Below are positions 28,805 through 37,982 of a DNA stretch of 64,000 bases, piece by piece. Position 1 is the stretch's first letter, and each line of letters opens with the position of its first letter. The position numbers and the translations under genes were made by a program. Where the stretch lies: the NCBI RefSeq assembly GCF_014648075.1, contig NZ_BMQK01000003.1:62001-126000 (forward strand), read 5' to 3'. Below the pieces are notes generated by a model. It was not told the origin of the DNA. It saw nothing but the letters and a program-made list of their open reading frames with translations, and made no database searches. This stretch comes from Streptomyces ruber. Its GTDB lineage: Bacteria > Actinomycetota > Actinomycetes > Streptomycetales > Streptomycetaceae.

Positions 28805-29064
28805 AAACCGACCAGCACAACTACGGCCTGTACGCCGTCGCGGTGGCGATCGCCGTGGTCGGTGCCCTGGCACTCGGCGTGCCGGTGGCCACGCTCCTTT
28901 TCCTGGCCATCGCGCTGGCCTGCCCGCTGATGATGCTCCTCATGATGCGCGGCATGCACGGCGGTCGTGGTGGCATGCACGGCGGCGGCCACGACACGAC
29001 CCACGAGTCCCGGCCCGAGGACGCCCCGTCGGTCAAGCACGACCAGCCGCGCCCTCGGAGCTGA
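28801..29064 (+). CDS. DUF2933-type small membrane protein
   Basis: An 87-residue protein (MKTDQHNYGLYAVAVAIAVVGALALGVP) with one or two membrane segments (about residues 10-28 and 31-50), then a Met/Gly/His-rich tail (MRGMHGGRGGMHGGGHDTTHESRP) able to bind soft metals. It fits DUF2933-type proteins often found in copper clusters. AAGGAGG lies eight bases before the ATG. Confidence 0.8.
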   Translation: MKTDQHNYGLYAVAVAIAVVGALALGVPVATLLFLAIALACPLMMLLMMRGMHGGRGGMHGGGHDTTHESRPEDAPSVKHDQPRPRS

Positions 29065-29086
29065 CCGACCGGTCCGGGAGGCCACC

Positions 29087-29383
29087 ATGTCCGCGGTGAT
29101 CGCCGTTCTGCTCGGGGTGGTCATCCTGGCCGGTGTCGTCTACGACACCGCCCGTCTGATCACCCCGCTGGCGTTCCGCTGCCCACCCCTGGCCCGCCTG
29201 CGCGGCCGCCGCGCCGCCCTGGAGGCCGCTGAGCGGTGGACCACCGGACTGCTGCTCCACGGCCGCATCACACCGGCCGACCACCAGGGCCGGATGAGCC
29301 GTCTCGCCCGCGGCGAACGCCACCCGGGCCCTACCCGGCGCCCCCGGCACCCGAGCGCACCCCGAGGAGGCCGCCATGGCTGA
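29087..29383 (+). CDS. Small single-pass membrane protein
   Basis: A 98-residue protein starting MSAVIAVLLGVVILAGVVYDTARLITPLAF, a membrane segment followed by a basic cytoplasmic region with RITPADHQGRMSRLARGERHPG, similar in layout to short SHOCT-like tails. It overlaps the next gene start by eight bases, so it is part of the plus-strand operon. Family not recognised with confidence. Confidence 0.65.
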   Translation: MSAVIAVLLGVVILAGVVYDTARLITPLAFRCPPLARLRGRRAALEAAERWTTGLLLHGRITPADHQGRMSRLARGERHPGPTRRPRHPSAPRGGRHG

Positions 29384-30044
29384 CGCCGCCTACGGTCTGT
29401 GGCCCCTGGTCGTCCTGAACACCCTGCTGTTCATCGCCTTCGCCGCGAGCTTCTTCCACCCGAAGAGCAAGCGGGACTGGCGGGCGATGGGCGCTTACAG
29501 CGCGTTCCTGGTCGCCCTGTTCACCGAGATGTACGGCATCCCGCTGACCGTCTACCTGCTCGGCAGCTGGCTCGGCTCCCGCTTCCCGCTGCTGCAGGAC
29601 ACCCATGCCGGCGGCCACCTGTGGAACGACCTGACCGGCTGGAGCGGCGATCCGCACCTGAGCCCCTTCCACCTGGTCAGCTATGCCGCCATCGGCTGCG
29701 GATTCTGGCTCATCGCCACAGCCTGGAAGACCCTGCACGCCGCCGCCCAGCGCGACGAACTGGCCACCACCGGCGCGTACGCCTGGGTGCGTCACCCGCA
29801 GTACGACGGCTTCCTGCTCATCATGATCGGCTTCCTGCTCCAGTGGCCGACCATCCCGACGCTGCTCATGTTCCCGGTTCTGCTCCACGTCTACGCACGC
29901 CTGGCCCGCAGCGAGGAACGCGAGGTCGCGCAGCGCTTCGGCGAGCAGTGGACGGCGTACGCCGCCGACACGCCCGCGTTCTGGCCCCGCCGCCCACGCC
30001 ACCCTGCCGACCGGCGCACGCCCCGTGCCCCGGCACGGAGGTGA
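29376..30044 (+). CDS. Isoprenylcysteine-methyltransferase-like membrane enzyme
   Basis: A 222-residue integral membrane methyltransferase of the ICMT/PEMT-like superfamily. Membrane segments are at about residues 7-25, 40-62, 105-120 and 148-170. The conserved SAM-binding C-terminal pattern is present: LATTGAYAWVRHPQYDGFLLIMIGFLLQWPTI near residue 128 and RLARSEEREVAQRFGEQWTAYAADTPAFWP near residue 175. Such enzymes are common in heavy-metal islands, where their substrate is unknown. It overlaps the gene before it and is seven bases from the ABC ATPase gene. Confidence 0.85.
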   Translation: MADAAYGLWPLVVLNTLLFIAFAASFFHPKSKRDWRAMGAYSAFLVALFTEMYGIPLTVYLLGSWLGSRFPLLQDTHAGGHLWNDLTGWSGDPHLSPFHLVSYAAIGCGFWLIATAWKTLHAAAQRDELATTGAYAWVRHPQYDGFLLIMIGFLLQWPTIPTLLMFPVLLHVYARLARSEEREVAQRFGEQWTAYAADTPAFWPRRPRHPADRRTPRAPARR

Positions 30045-30050
30045 GTCGTC

Positions 30051-30704
30051 ATGACGGCCGGCCGGGAAGGTGTACTGCTCCGGGCCACCGGCATCGAGAA
30101 AAGCTACCGGCGCGGTACTTGGCCGTCCCGCCAACGGCTGCCCGTCCTGCGCGGCGTCGATCTGTTCCTCGCCGCGGGCGAGGTGGTCGGTCTGGTGGGG
30201 GAGAACGGAGCGGGCAAGAGCACCCTGATGAAGATCCTCGTCGGCGCGCTGGCCCCCGACGCCGGCTCGGTCACGTGTGCCGGACGGCTCGGCTACTGCC
30301 CGCAGGAGCCCGTCGTCTACGAACGTCTCACCTGTGACGAGCACTTCGAACTCTTCGGCCGTGCCTACGGACTGGCCGACCAGGCCGAGCGTCGCGCCCG
30401 CCGGAGGCTGTACGAGGAGCTCGGGTTCGAGCGGTACGCGGCGGTGCGTACCGACCGCCTCTCCGGCGGTACCCTCGCCAAGCTCAACCTGGGCCTGGCG
30501 CTGCTGGCCGACCCCGAGGTGCTGCTGCTGGACGAGCCGTACGCGGGCTTCGACTTCGACACCTATCTGAGGTTCTGGGCACAGGTCGGCGAGCGGCGCG
30601 AGCAGGGCCGCGCGGTGCTGGTGATCAGTCACTTCGTGACCGACGAGGAGCGGTTCGACCGGATCGTCGAACTGCGCGACGGGCGGGCGGCGGTACGGCG
30701 ATGA
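30051..30704 (+). CDS. ABC transporter ATP-binding protein
   Basis: A 217-residue ATPase. Walker A is [14 protein letters not shown] near residue 48, the Q-loop segment is [28 protein letters not shown] near residue 83, the signature is [17 protein letters not shown] near residue 138 (LSGGT, not LSGGQ) and Walker B is [12 protein letters not shown] near residue 160. The D-loop differs slightly but the site looks functional. Its stop overlaps the permease start (ATGA, 30701-30704), so the two form one transporter. Confidence 0.92.
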   Translation: MTAGREGVLLRATGIEKSYRRGTWPSRQRLPVLRGVDLFLAAGEVVGLVGENGAGKSTLMKILVGALAPDAGSVTCAGRLGYCPQEPVVYERLTCDEHFELFGRAYGLADQAERRARRRLYEELGFERYAAVRTDRLSGGTLAKLNLGLALLADPEVLLLDEPYAGFDFDTYLRFWAQVGERREQGRAVLVISHFVTDEERFDRIVELRDGRAAVRR

Positions 30705-32242
30705 CGTCCACGACCGTGCTGCTGGTACGCCGCTTCCTGACCGAGGCCGCCCGCACCCCGGTCAACATCCTCACCCTCGTCCTGGTACCCGTGGTGTTCG
30801 TCGTCGTGGCCGCGGAACCGCTCGCGGACGCGGCCGAGTTGCTGGGCGGCCCGGGCGGGCCCGCGGTGCAGACCGCCACGGCCGGCTGGGCGGCCGGGTT
30901 CATCGCCGCGATCGGCATGTACTTCCAGGTCCGCGAGGCCCGGGCCGCCGACCGTCGTCTGGTGCGGGCCGGGCTGGCCCCCGCCCGGCTGGTGACCGCC
31001 CGCACGGCCACCGGGCTCGCCCTCGTCCTGGTCGCCTCCGCGGCGGCACTGACGGCGCTGGCCGCCCGTACCGGATGGGGCGACGAGCCGGAGCGGGTGC
31101 TGGCCGGCACGCTGATGTACGCAGTGATCTACCTCGCCATCGGTACCCTGGTCGGCGCGCTCGTCGCACGCCCGGTCAACGGCACGGTGCTGATCCTGTT
31201 CGTGTGGATCCTGGACGTCTTCCTCGGCCCCGTCCTCGGTGCCGCCGACCGTCCGGCCACCCGGATCCTGCCCACCCACTTCGTCACCCTCTGGATGGCC
31301 GACCTGCCGTCCGGGCACGGCGGCCGGATCGGCGACCTGGGCCGGGCCCTGCTGTGGGCCGCCGCGGCGCTCGCGACGGCCTGGGCGACCGTCACCGCGA
31401 CCAGCCGCACCGCCCGGCGGCGCGGGCGGAGCGGGCAACTGGCCACGGGGGTACGGATGGGCCTGCGGGAAGTGGCCCGCAACCGGGTGCTGTGGGCCCT
31501 GCTGATCGCCGTGCCCGTCGTCTTCGTCCTGCTGGCCGTGGCCACCACCCCCGACGAACCGACGACGATCAGCGTGCGCGAGAACGGCCGGACCATGATG
31601 AAGGAATTCTGGCTGCCCGACGTCCACGGCGGCACCATGGCCCCCATCGCGATCGCCTCGCTCGCCACCCTGGCAGGGCTCTTCACCCTGCTCGACGCGC
31701 GCACCGGAGACCGCCGCCTGGCCCTCGCCGGCTTCCGTCCGCTGCCGCTGCTCACCTCCCGGCTGATCGTCATCGCCCTGGGCGCGCTCGTCGCCACGAC
31801 CGCGTCGCTGGCCGTCACCGCGACCGTCTTCGACGCACGCCAGTGGGGCTGGTACGCGGCGGCGAACGCCTTGATCGCTCTCAGCTACGCCCTCGTCGGC
31901 GTCCTGGTCGGTCCCCTCTTCGGCCGGGTCGGCGGCGTCCTGATCGCCTTCCTGCTGCCCTTCGTCGACCTCGGCATCGAACAGAGCCCCATGCTCCGCC
32001 CCGCCCCGCCCGCCTGGGCCCACGCCCTGCCCGGCTACGGCCCCGGCCGCGTGCTGACCGACGCGGCGCTGACCCCCGGCTTCGACGAGACGGGCAGTCT
32101 GCTGATCGCCCTGGCCTGGCTCGCGGGGCTCGTCCTGGCCGTCACGCTGCTGTTCCGCTCCACCGTTCGCCCGGCCGGTGCCGCCCGCCGCGCCATGGGT
32201 ACCCAGGTGCCGCCGGCAGGCGGACGAGGGGCGGCGACGTGA
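30701..32242 (+). CDS. ABC-2-type transporter permease
   Basis: A 513-residue permease, about twice the usual single ABC-2 length, with twelve or so hydrophobic segments in two similar halves separated by a basic region ([26 protein letters not shown]) near residue 240. Each half carries a large loop (for example [20 protein letters not shown] near residue 295). One permease of this size could pair with an ATPase dimer. It is coupled to the ATPase upstream (ATGA) and to the DUF6153 gene downstream (GTGA). Cargo unknown; a link to copper is only by location. Confidence 0.88.
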   Translation: MTSTTVLLVRRFLTEAARTPVNILTLVLVPVVFVVVAAEPLADAAELLGGPGGPAVQTATAGWAAGFIAAIGMYFQVREARAADRRLVRAGLAPARLVTARTATGLALVLVASAAALTALAARTGWGDEPERVLAGTLMYAVIYLAIGTLVGALVARPVNGTVLILFVWILDVFLGPVLGAADRPATRILPTHFVTLWMADLPSGHGGRIGDLGRALLWAAAALATAWATVTATSRTARRRGRSGQLATGVRMGLREVARNRVLWALLIAVPVVFVLLAVATTPDEPTTISVRENGRTMMKEFWLPDVHGGTMAPIAIASLATLAGLFTLLDARTGDRRLALAGFRPLPLLTSRLIVIALGALVATTASLAVTATVFDARQWGWYAAANALIALSYALVGVLVGPLFGRVGGVLIAFLLPFVDLGIEQSPMLRPAPPAWAHALPGYGPGRVLTDAALTPGFDETGSLLIALAWLAGLVLAVTLLFRSTVRPAGAARRAMGTQVPPAGGRGAAT

Positions 32243-32649
32243 CGAGGACGGCCGGAACGACGAGGGGCCTCCTGGCGCGCCTGCTGCTGCTCGGCCTGCT
32301 CCTGATCGGCCTCGGCGTCGTCCACACGCTCGCCCATGCCGCCGCCCATGACGGCGTCGCCGGACACACCACCACCCGCCACCTCGGCCCGGCCGATGCG
32401 GCGGACCTCGAGTCGGTCACCGGAGCCGGCGACATCCCGCACCCCACGAACGCCGTTGCCGCGTCGGACGTGGACTCCCTGCCCGAGGCCGGCTGCTGGG
32501 CCTCCGTACCCACCGGGCCGTGGCAGGGCCTTCCGGCTCGCTCCGAAGCCGGGATCACCACCGTCACACACGCGACACCGCCCACTGACGGGCGGGTCGG
32601 CCACCACGCTCCGACGGCACCTCACGCGCCGGGAGTTCTGCGGATCTAG
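32239..32649 (+). CDS. DUF6153-type secreted or membrane-anchored protein
   Basis: A 136-residue protein from a GTG at 32239 that overlaps the permease stop. One hydrophobic segment (LLARLLLLGLLLIGLGVVHTLAHA, about residues 10-33) is followed by a His-rich outside region (HAAAHDGVAGHTTTRHLG) and a C-terminus ending VLRI, as in the DUF6153 family. Histidine pairs could bind metal. A second, similar protein lies at 34135-34563. Family call is moderate. Confidence 0.65.
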   Translation: MTRTAGTTRGLLARLLLLGLLLIGLGVVHTLAHAAAHDGVAGHTTTRHLGPADAADLESVTGAGDIPHPTNAVAASDVDSLPEAGCWASVPTGPWQGLPARSEAGITTVTHATPPTDGRVGHHAPTAPHAPGVLRI

Positions 32650-32739
32650 AGAGGGGCCCGCGCCGACGGCACCACTGTGCCTCGGCGCGGCCCGCCGTTC
32701 GGGCTCATGCCGACGTGGGCCGTCCGACCGCTCCCCCTG

Positions 32740-33282
32740 TCCCTCCGGGCCGACGGCGATGTCCGGAGCGCCGAGCTCGGCACGGCTGTCCCAGGTGGTG
32801 CGATCGGTGCTGACGCGCAGGACGCCGCGGGTGCTGTCGTAGCCGCAGACGGTGCCGTGTGCGAACTCGAGGGAGTGGAAGTCGGTCGTGCCGCCCAGGG
32901 AGAGGGTTTTCCAGGTCTTGCCGGAGTCGGTGGACTGGAGCAGGCCGCGGTTGCCGTGGTCGCCGCTGTCCTCGGCCGGGTGGCCGCTGCCGAGGAAGGT
33001 CTTCGGGCCGATGACGGTGAAGCCCGTGTAGTCGGCCTTGTCGCCGACCCGCTGCGCGGTGCCGTCGTCGGCCACGGCGATCACGCCCTCGTGGGTGGCG
33101 ACGTACAGGCGTTCGTTGGCCGGGTCGATGCCCAGGCCGTGGACGTGGCTGACGGCCAGGCCGTCAGCGCCGTCGGCCGACTCCGAGCCGGACGGTGAAT
33201 CAGGGACGGAGGAGCATGCGGCCAGTACCGCCGCGACAGCGGCCGAGGCGATGGCGGAGGCCGCGCGGGAACGAATCCTCAT
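32740..33282 (-). pseudogene. BNR-repeat lipoprotein, 3' part missing
   Basis: From the ATG at 33282, a signal peptide with lipobox LAAC (Cys23) leads into HVHGLGIDPANERLYVATHEGVIAV and LLQSTDSGKTWKTLSLGGTTDFHSLEF, the beta-propeller pattern of the F510_1955-type sialidase-like lipoproteins seen in metal islands. Recognisable sequence stops at about residue 177 (ELGAPDIAVGP, near 32750), roughly half the usual length. The frame then stays open antisense through the next two genes to 32035, so no authentic C-terminus exists. Confidence 0.7.
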
Positions 33283-33385
33283 GCTGAGGTCTGCTGGAAG
33301 GCGCGAGGAGGAGCGGGGAGGAACGGGGAGCGGCGAGCGGGCGACGGAACAGGGGTGCCCCACCCCGTCGCCCGCCGTGGGACCG

Positions 33386-34027
33386 TCAGCTCTTGCCGAG
33401 AAGCTTGTTCATCTCCTCGATCTCGGCGGTCTGCGCGGTGATGATGTCGTCGGCCAGCTTCTTGGCCGGCCCGTACTGGCCCTCGTCCTTCTCCGTGGTG
33501 GCCATCTCGACGGCGCCCTCATGGTGCTCGATCATCATGGTCAGGAACATGGTGTCGAAGTCATGGCCGGACGCCTCCATGAGCTGGGCCATGTCCTCGG
33601 TGCCCATCATCCCGGGCATGCCGGAGGAGTCGTCGCCGTGCCCGCCGTGGCCCATGCCGGGCATGCCGGAGGGCACGTCCTCACCCCATGCCTCCAGCCA
33701 CCCGGACATGGTCCTGATCTCCGGGTCCTGGGCCTTCTCGATACGGGAGGCGAGGTCCTCGACCTCGGCGGAGGACGCCTGGCTCCTGGCCATCCGCGCC
33801 ATCTGGAGGGCCTGCTGGTGGTGCGGAATCATGCCCTGCGCGAAGTCGACGTCCTGGTCGTTGTGGGCACCGGCGGTGTCCTCGGCGCCGGTCGGGGCGG
33901 ACGGCTGCGTACCGGAGCCGGTGTCGGAGGAGCCGCCGTCGCTGCCGCAGGCGGCGAGGACGAGGGCGGCGGTCACGGCCGTGACGCCCAGTGCGGCACG
34001 GCGGACGAGGGAACGGGGGCTGGTCAT
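33386..34027 (-). CDS. DUF305 copper-island lipoprotein
   Basis: A 213-residue exported protein. The signal peptide ends in lipobox LAAC near residue 27. Two DUF305 halves follow: NDQDVDFAQGMIPHHQQALQMARMA near residue 57 and DTMFLTMMIEHHEGAVEMATTE near residue 158, each with a His-His pair, separated by the Met/His-rich MPGMGHGGHGDDSSGMPGMMG. That linker and the HH pairs suggest extracellular copper binding. A second DUF305 protein with no such Met-rich linker is at 62661-63335. Confidence 0.9.
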   Translation of the reverse strand: MTSPRSLVRRAALGVTAVTAALVLAACGSDGGSSDTGSGTQPSAPTGAEDTAGAHNDQDVDFAQGMIPHHQQALQMARMARSQASSAEVEDLASRIEKAQDPEIRTMSGWLEAWGEDVPSGMPGMGHGGHGDDSSGMPGMMGTEDMAQLMEASGHDFDTMFLTMMIEHHEGAVEMATTEKDEGQYGPAKKLADDIITAQTAEIEEMNKLLGKS

Positions 34028-34134
34028 GGGGTGTACTCCTGCGATGTACGAAGGTGGGCGCGCCGGTCGGCGCGGGACATGACGGAGCGCCGCATCCACC
34101 CTCGACGACGGGGCGGGCACGGCTCGGCCTTGTC

Positions 34135-34563
34135 CTAGATCCGCAGGAGTTGCAGTTCGGCCAGGGTGGGCGGGGCACGCCCGCCGTCGGGCGCGGCGGC
34201 GAAGGCGCCGGGCAGGTGGTCGGCGGGTGGGGCCGAGCCGACGGGGTCGGGCATCGGCGCGGGAAGAACCGGCCCCGCGCCGATCGCGCCGGACGCACAG
34301 GTCGCGTCGGCGTGCTGCGCGTGCCCGCCGCCGCTGCCGTCGCCGTGACAGATGAACGCGGCGCCGGCCATCTCCATACCCGCGTGCGCCGGGACGGCGG
34401 CGGAGTGATGCGAGGAATGGCCGCCTGAGGCGACCGCGTCGGCGGGCCCGAGGGCGTGCATACCGAGCAGCCCGGCGAGCAGCCCGAGCAACAGCAGCGC
34501 ACGCCACCGCCCGAGGGGCGAACGCGCACGGCGCAGCTGCTTAGGGGCTGTCACGTCTCTCAT
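34135..34563 (-). CDS. DUF6153-type secreted protein
   Basis: A 142-residue protein from the ATG at 34563 (MRDVTAPKQLRRARSPLGRWRALLLLGLLAGLLGMHALG). A hydrophobic segment (residues 22-38) is followed by a His/Met/Cys-containing outside part (SGGHSSHHSAAVPAHAGMEMAGAAFICHGDGSGGGHAQHADATC) and a Pro-rich end with LAELQLLRI. It is the partner-like paralog of the gene at 32239-32649. It sits next to the DUF305 gene on the same strand. Confidence 0.7.
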   Translation of the reverse strand: MRDVTAPKQLRRARSPLGRWRALLLLGLLAGLLGMHALGPADAVASGGHSSHHSAAVPAHAGMEMAGAAFICHGDGSGGGHAQHADATCASGAIGAGPVLPAPMPDPVGSAPPADHLPGAFAAAPDGGRAPPTLAELQLLRI

Positions 34564-34698
34564 GCTACGGAAGCGACCCGCTGCATGGAGGCCGACAGGT
34601 ACAAAAAGGCGAACCAAGGCGCGCTGCAGCTTCGCAAGAGCCGGTTGCCGCAGTTGGCTCCCCCATGGCCAGGCCCCTGACCTGGTACTTCACTGTCA

Positions 34699-34743
34699 GG
34701 GTGGCGGAGATCCGAACCCACGACCACTTTGTCCCGAACGAAG
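34699..34743 (-). repeat. Right tRNA-Pro-like direct repeat (putative att relic)
   Basis: Same-orientation partner of 25337-25379. On the minus strand it reads as the anticodon arm (CTTCG, loop TTCGGGA), GTGGTCGTGGG and a TTCGGAT T-loop followed by CGCCACCC. As I recall the streptomycete proline tRNA (anticodon CGG), it agrees at about 40 of 45 positions. The 5' half of the tRNA is absent, and one extra base in the T-stem means it is not a working tRNA. Phage and plasmid integrases often recombine in exactly this 3' half. Confidence 0.55.
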
Positions 34744-34764
34744 AAGCCGTGGGTCGTGTCCCGT

Positions 34765-37700
34765 CGCCCGCCGGGCCGGTCAGTGGTTCACTCGCCGGGC
34801 AAGTGCGTGTCTATGCCGAGGTTCAAGCGGCTGATCACCGCGATGAACTGCATCTGTTCTTCGCGTCGAGCCGCGACGAGGCCGAGTGGGCCGTGGCTCG
34901 CACCGACTGCGACGAGCATCTGCTGGCCCAGTTATCGGCGTTGAAGTCGTACCAGCGCATGGGGTGTTTCCCGAAGCTGGAGGAGATCCCGGAAACGGTG
35001 GTCGACTTCGTGCGCCGCGCGGTGGAGCTGCCGGAGGGCACCGTGCCGCGTGCCGCGAACCGTACGGCGGAGCGGCAGCGCACCGCGGTACGCCAGCGGA
35101 CGGGGCTGTCGTACGGCAAGGCGAAGGCCCGGAAGACCGCCGAGGCGGTGATGCGGAGCGAGGCCGTGTCGAAGAACCGTCCGGCGGACCTGATCAACAT
35201 CGCGCTGGAGAAGGTCGTGGAGGCCGGGCCGGAGCTGCCGGGCTTCACCACGCTGGACGCGCTCGCGGCGAAGATTCGTACCGAGGTGAACGCCTCGATC
35301 TGCATGGGCGTCTACGACCAGCTCAGCGAGGTCCACCGGGACCGGCTGCTGGCCCTGCTGTCGGAGAAGGACGAGGAAGGACGAGTCCGGCACCACGAAG
35401 TTCAACAGGCTGGAGCAGACGGCGAAGGCCCCGACGTGGTCGCACTTCCGTGGCCAGGCCGAGCCCCTGGGGTGGGTGGACGAGCTGGGCGAGACCGGGG
35501 TGTGGCTGTCCGGCGTCGCCTCGGGGAAGATCACGGACTTCGCCGGTGAGGCGGACGCCGCGGACGCGCCGGGGCTTCGGGACTACGACCTGGTGAAACG
35601 GCTCGCGCTGCTGGTGTGTCTCGTGCACAAGGCGCGGATGCGGGCCCGGGACGATCTGACCACGATGTTCTGCAAGCGGGTCGCGTTGCACGTCGAGCGG
35701 GCCAAGGCGGAGCTGGAGAGTATCCGGGAGCAACAGCGGGCCATAGTTGAGGTGTTGTTCGGGAACTATCGCACCGTGCTCCAGCACATCGACGCCGACG
35801 GCCCCGTCAGGCCGCGCGGGAGAAGGCGGCCACGCTGACGGGGGAGATCCTGGCAGCGGCCGGGGAACTCGACCAGGCGCGGAGGCCGACGCCGTGGCCG
35901 TACGGTTCGGCGACCAGCTCGCGACCGGCCTGCACGCGATGGCGAAGGCCCTGCGCGTGCAGGCCGGTGCGCTGGGGGTGCCTGCGGCGGCGGTGGACGA
36001 CTTCGGAGGGTCCGAGGGACAGTACGAACAGATCGAGAAGGTCGCAGCCCACCATGGCGACTACTGGGGGGTGCTGCTGTAAGGGCACCTGCTCGAGGAC
36101 CGCTCCACGATGTACGACCTGACCGGCCGCCTGAAGCTGAAGGCCACTTCGGAGGACAGCCGCGTCCTGGACGCGCTCGCGCACGCCCGCCGGTACAAGA
36201 CCTCCCGCGACTACATCCCGGAACGGCACGAGGACGGCCGTCCGGTCGACATCTCCTTCGCCACACTGAACTGGCGGAAGGCCGTCCGGGACAAGTACCG
36301 GCCCGGCGCCTTCCTCCGCAAGCATTTCGAGGCGATGGTCTTCGCCGCGCTCGCCGAGGAACTGCTCACCGGCGACGATGCGCCGTACGACGCGGTGTCG
36401 TTCCGCCGGCAGCTGGAGGACAAGCTCACCGCGGCCGCCGCGACGGCCGATGCCGGGTACCCGGACAACGAGGGTCTGGTCATCGACCCCGAGACCGGCA
36501 TCCCCTTCCTCAAGGCCCACCGCTCCGAGGTCCAGCGGGCCTCGGCGAAGGCCCTGGAGCAGGAGATCAAGGCCCGGACGCCGGAGCGCTCACTGATCGG
36601 GATTCTCTCCCGCACGGCCTACTGGGTGGAATGGTGGCGCCGCTCCGGCCCTGCCTCGGGCAACGAGCCGAAGCTGACAGGCCCCTTCGGCCGGTACGTG
36701 ATCATCACGTGCGTGAAGGGCACCAACATGGGCCCCTACGAAGCCGCCCGCCACATCCCCGGCGTGAGCGGGCACGAGCTGTCGCTGGCCGCGAACCGGC
36801 CCTTCGCCATCCCGACGCTCAACGAGGCGATTGCCGACCTGGTCAACGCGCACGTCCGCCTGGACATCTCCCAGGCGTGGGGCGACGGCTCCACGGTAGC
36901 CGCGGACGGCACCCACATGGACACCCACGTCAACAACCTGCTGTCCGGGACGTCCGTGCGGTACGGCAAGCCGGGCGGCATCGCCTACCACCACATGTCG
37001 GACACGTACATCGCGCTGTTCACGCACTTCATCCCGTGCGGGGTGTGGGAGGCCGTCTACATCATCGAGGGCCTGCTCAAGAACACCTCGGAGCTCAAGC
37101 CGACCACCGTGCACGCCGACACCCAGGGCCAGTTCTTTCCCGTCTTCGCGCTCGCGCACCTGCTCGGTTTCTGATTTTATGCCCCGCATCAGGAACTGGA
37201 AGGACCTCACCTTCCCACCGGCCCACCAAGCAGACCGAGTACGTCCACATCGACGCCGACGCCCTGTCAGGCGAGAGCGGCCGCAACGTCATCGACTACG
37301 ACCTGATCGAGTCCCAGTTCCGGCACCTGGTGCGGGTGGCGATCTCGGTGCGGGAGGGCGCCATTCCTCCACCCTTCTACTGCGGCGCCTGCGCGCGGGC
37401 TTCCGCAAGAACGCCACCTACACCGCCTTCCGCGAGGTCGGCCGCGTGATCCGTGCCGTCCAGCTCCCGCGCTACCTCTCGCACGCTCCGCTACGCCGAC
37501 GGGTGACGGCTGCCACGAACGAGGTCGAGGCGTTCAACGGCTTCTCCCAGTGGATCGGCTTCGGCAACGGCGGGGGCATCACCGACAACGACCCTGTCGA
37601 GCAGGAGAAGACCGCGAAGTTCAACGCGTTGTTGACCAACGAGGTCATCTTCCACAACACCCTGGACATCGCCGAGATCGTGCGCCAGCTCCTGGAGGAG

Positions 37701-37890
37701 GGATGGAAGATCGACCCCGAGGACCTGGCCCACATCCCCCGGTACCTGACCGAGCACATCAAACGGTTCGGCGAGTACTCCACGCACGAACTCCGCATTG
37801 AGCCGGAGGCGTACGACCCGAAGCTCGACGTCGGCTTCACCCTGCCGCGAAGGGGATCTGAACGTCGTCGGCTTGGACCAGGCCGCATGT
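34765..37890 (+). pseudogene. Tn3-family transposase, multiply frameshifted
   Basis: A nearly full-length Tn3-type transposase (about 1000 residues) is spread over three frames. The N-terminal domain (HRDELHLFFASSRDEAEWAV, LKSYQRMGCFPKLEEIPETVVDFV) is in one frame until about 35380, then shifts occur near 35380, 35805, 35880, 37160, 37205, 37370 and 37845. In-frame stops fall at 36080-36082 and 37172-37174. The DDE domain part (TCVKGTNMGPYEAARHIPGV, WGDGSTVAADGTHMDTH, YHHMSDTYIALFTHFIPCGVWEAVYIIEG) lies at 36700-37130, and the end (REVGRVIRAVQLPRYL, STHELRIEPEAYDPKLDV) near 37440-37840. It cannot encode an active enzyme. No clear terminal inverted repeats are seen. Confidence 0.85.
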
Positions 37891-37982
37891 TGCCGGGCGA
37901 AGCGGCGTGCAGCCCCGTGCGCGCGGGCCGGTGCCTGTACCGCGCCGGGTGCGCCCGCGGCGATGACGCGGGCGCCGAGTCG

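Noticed and set aside
34699..34743. Functional tRNA-Pro gene
   Set aside because: The 5' half is absent and an extra base disturbs the T-stem; only the 3' half is recognisable.
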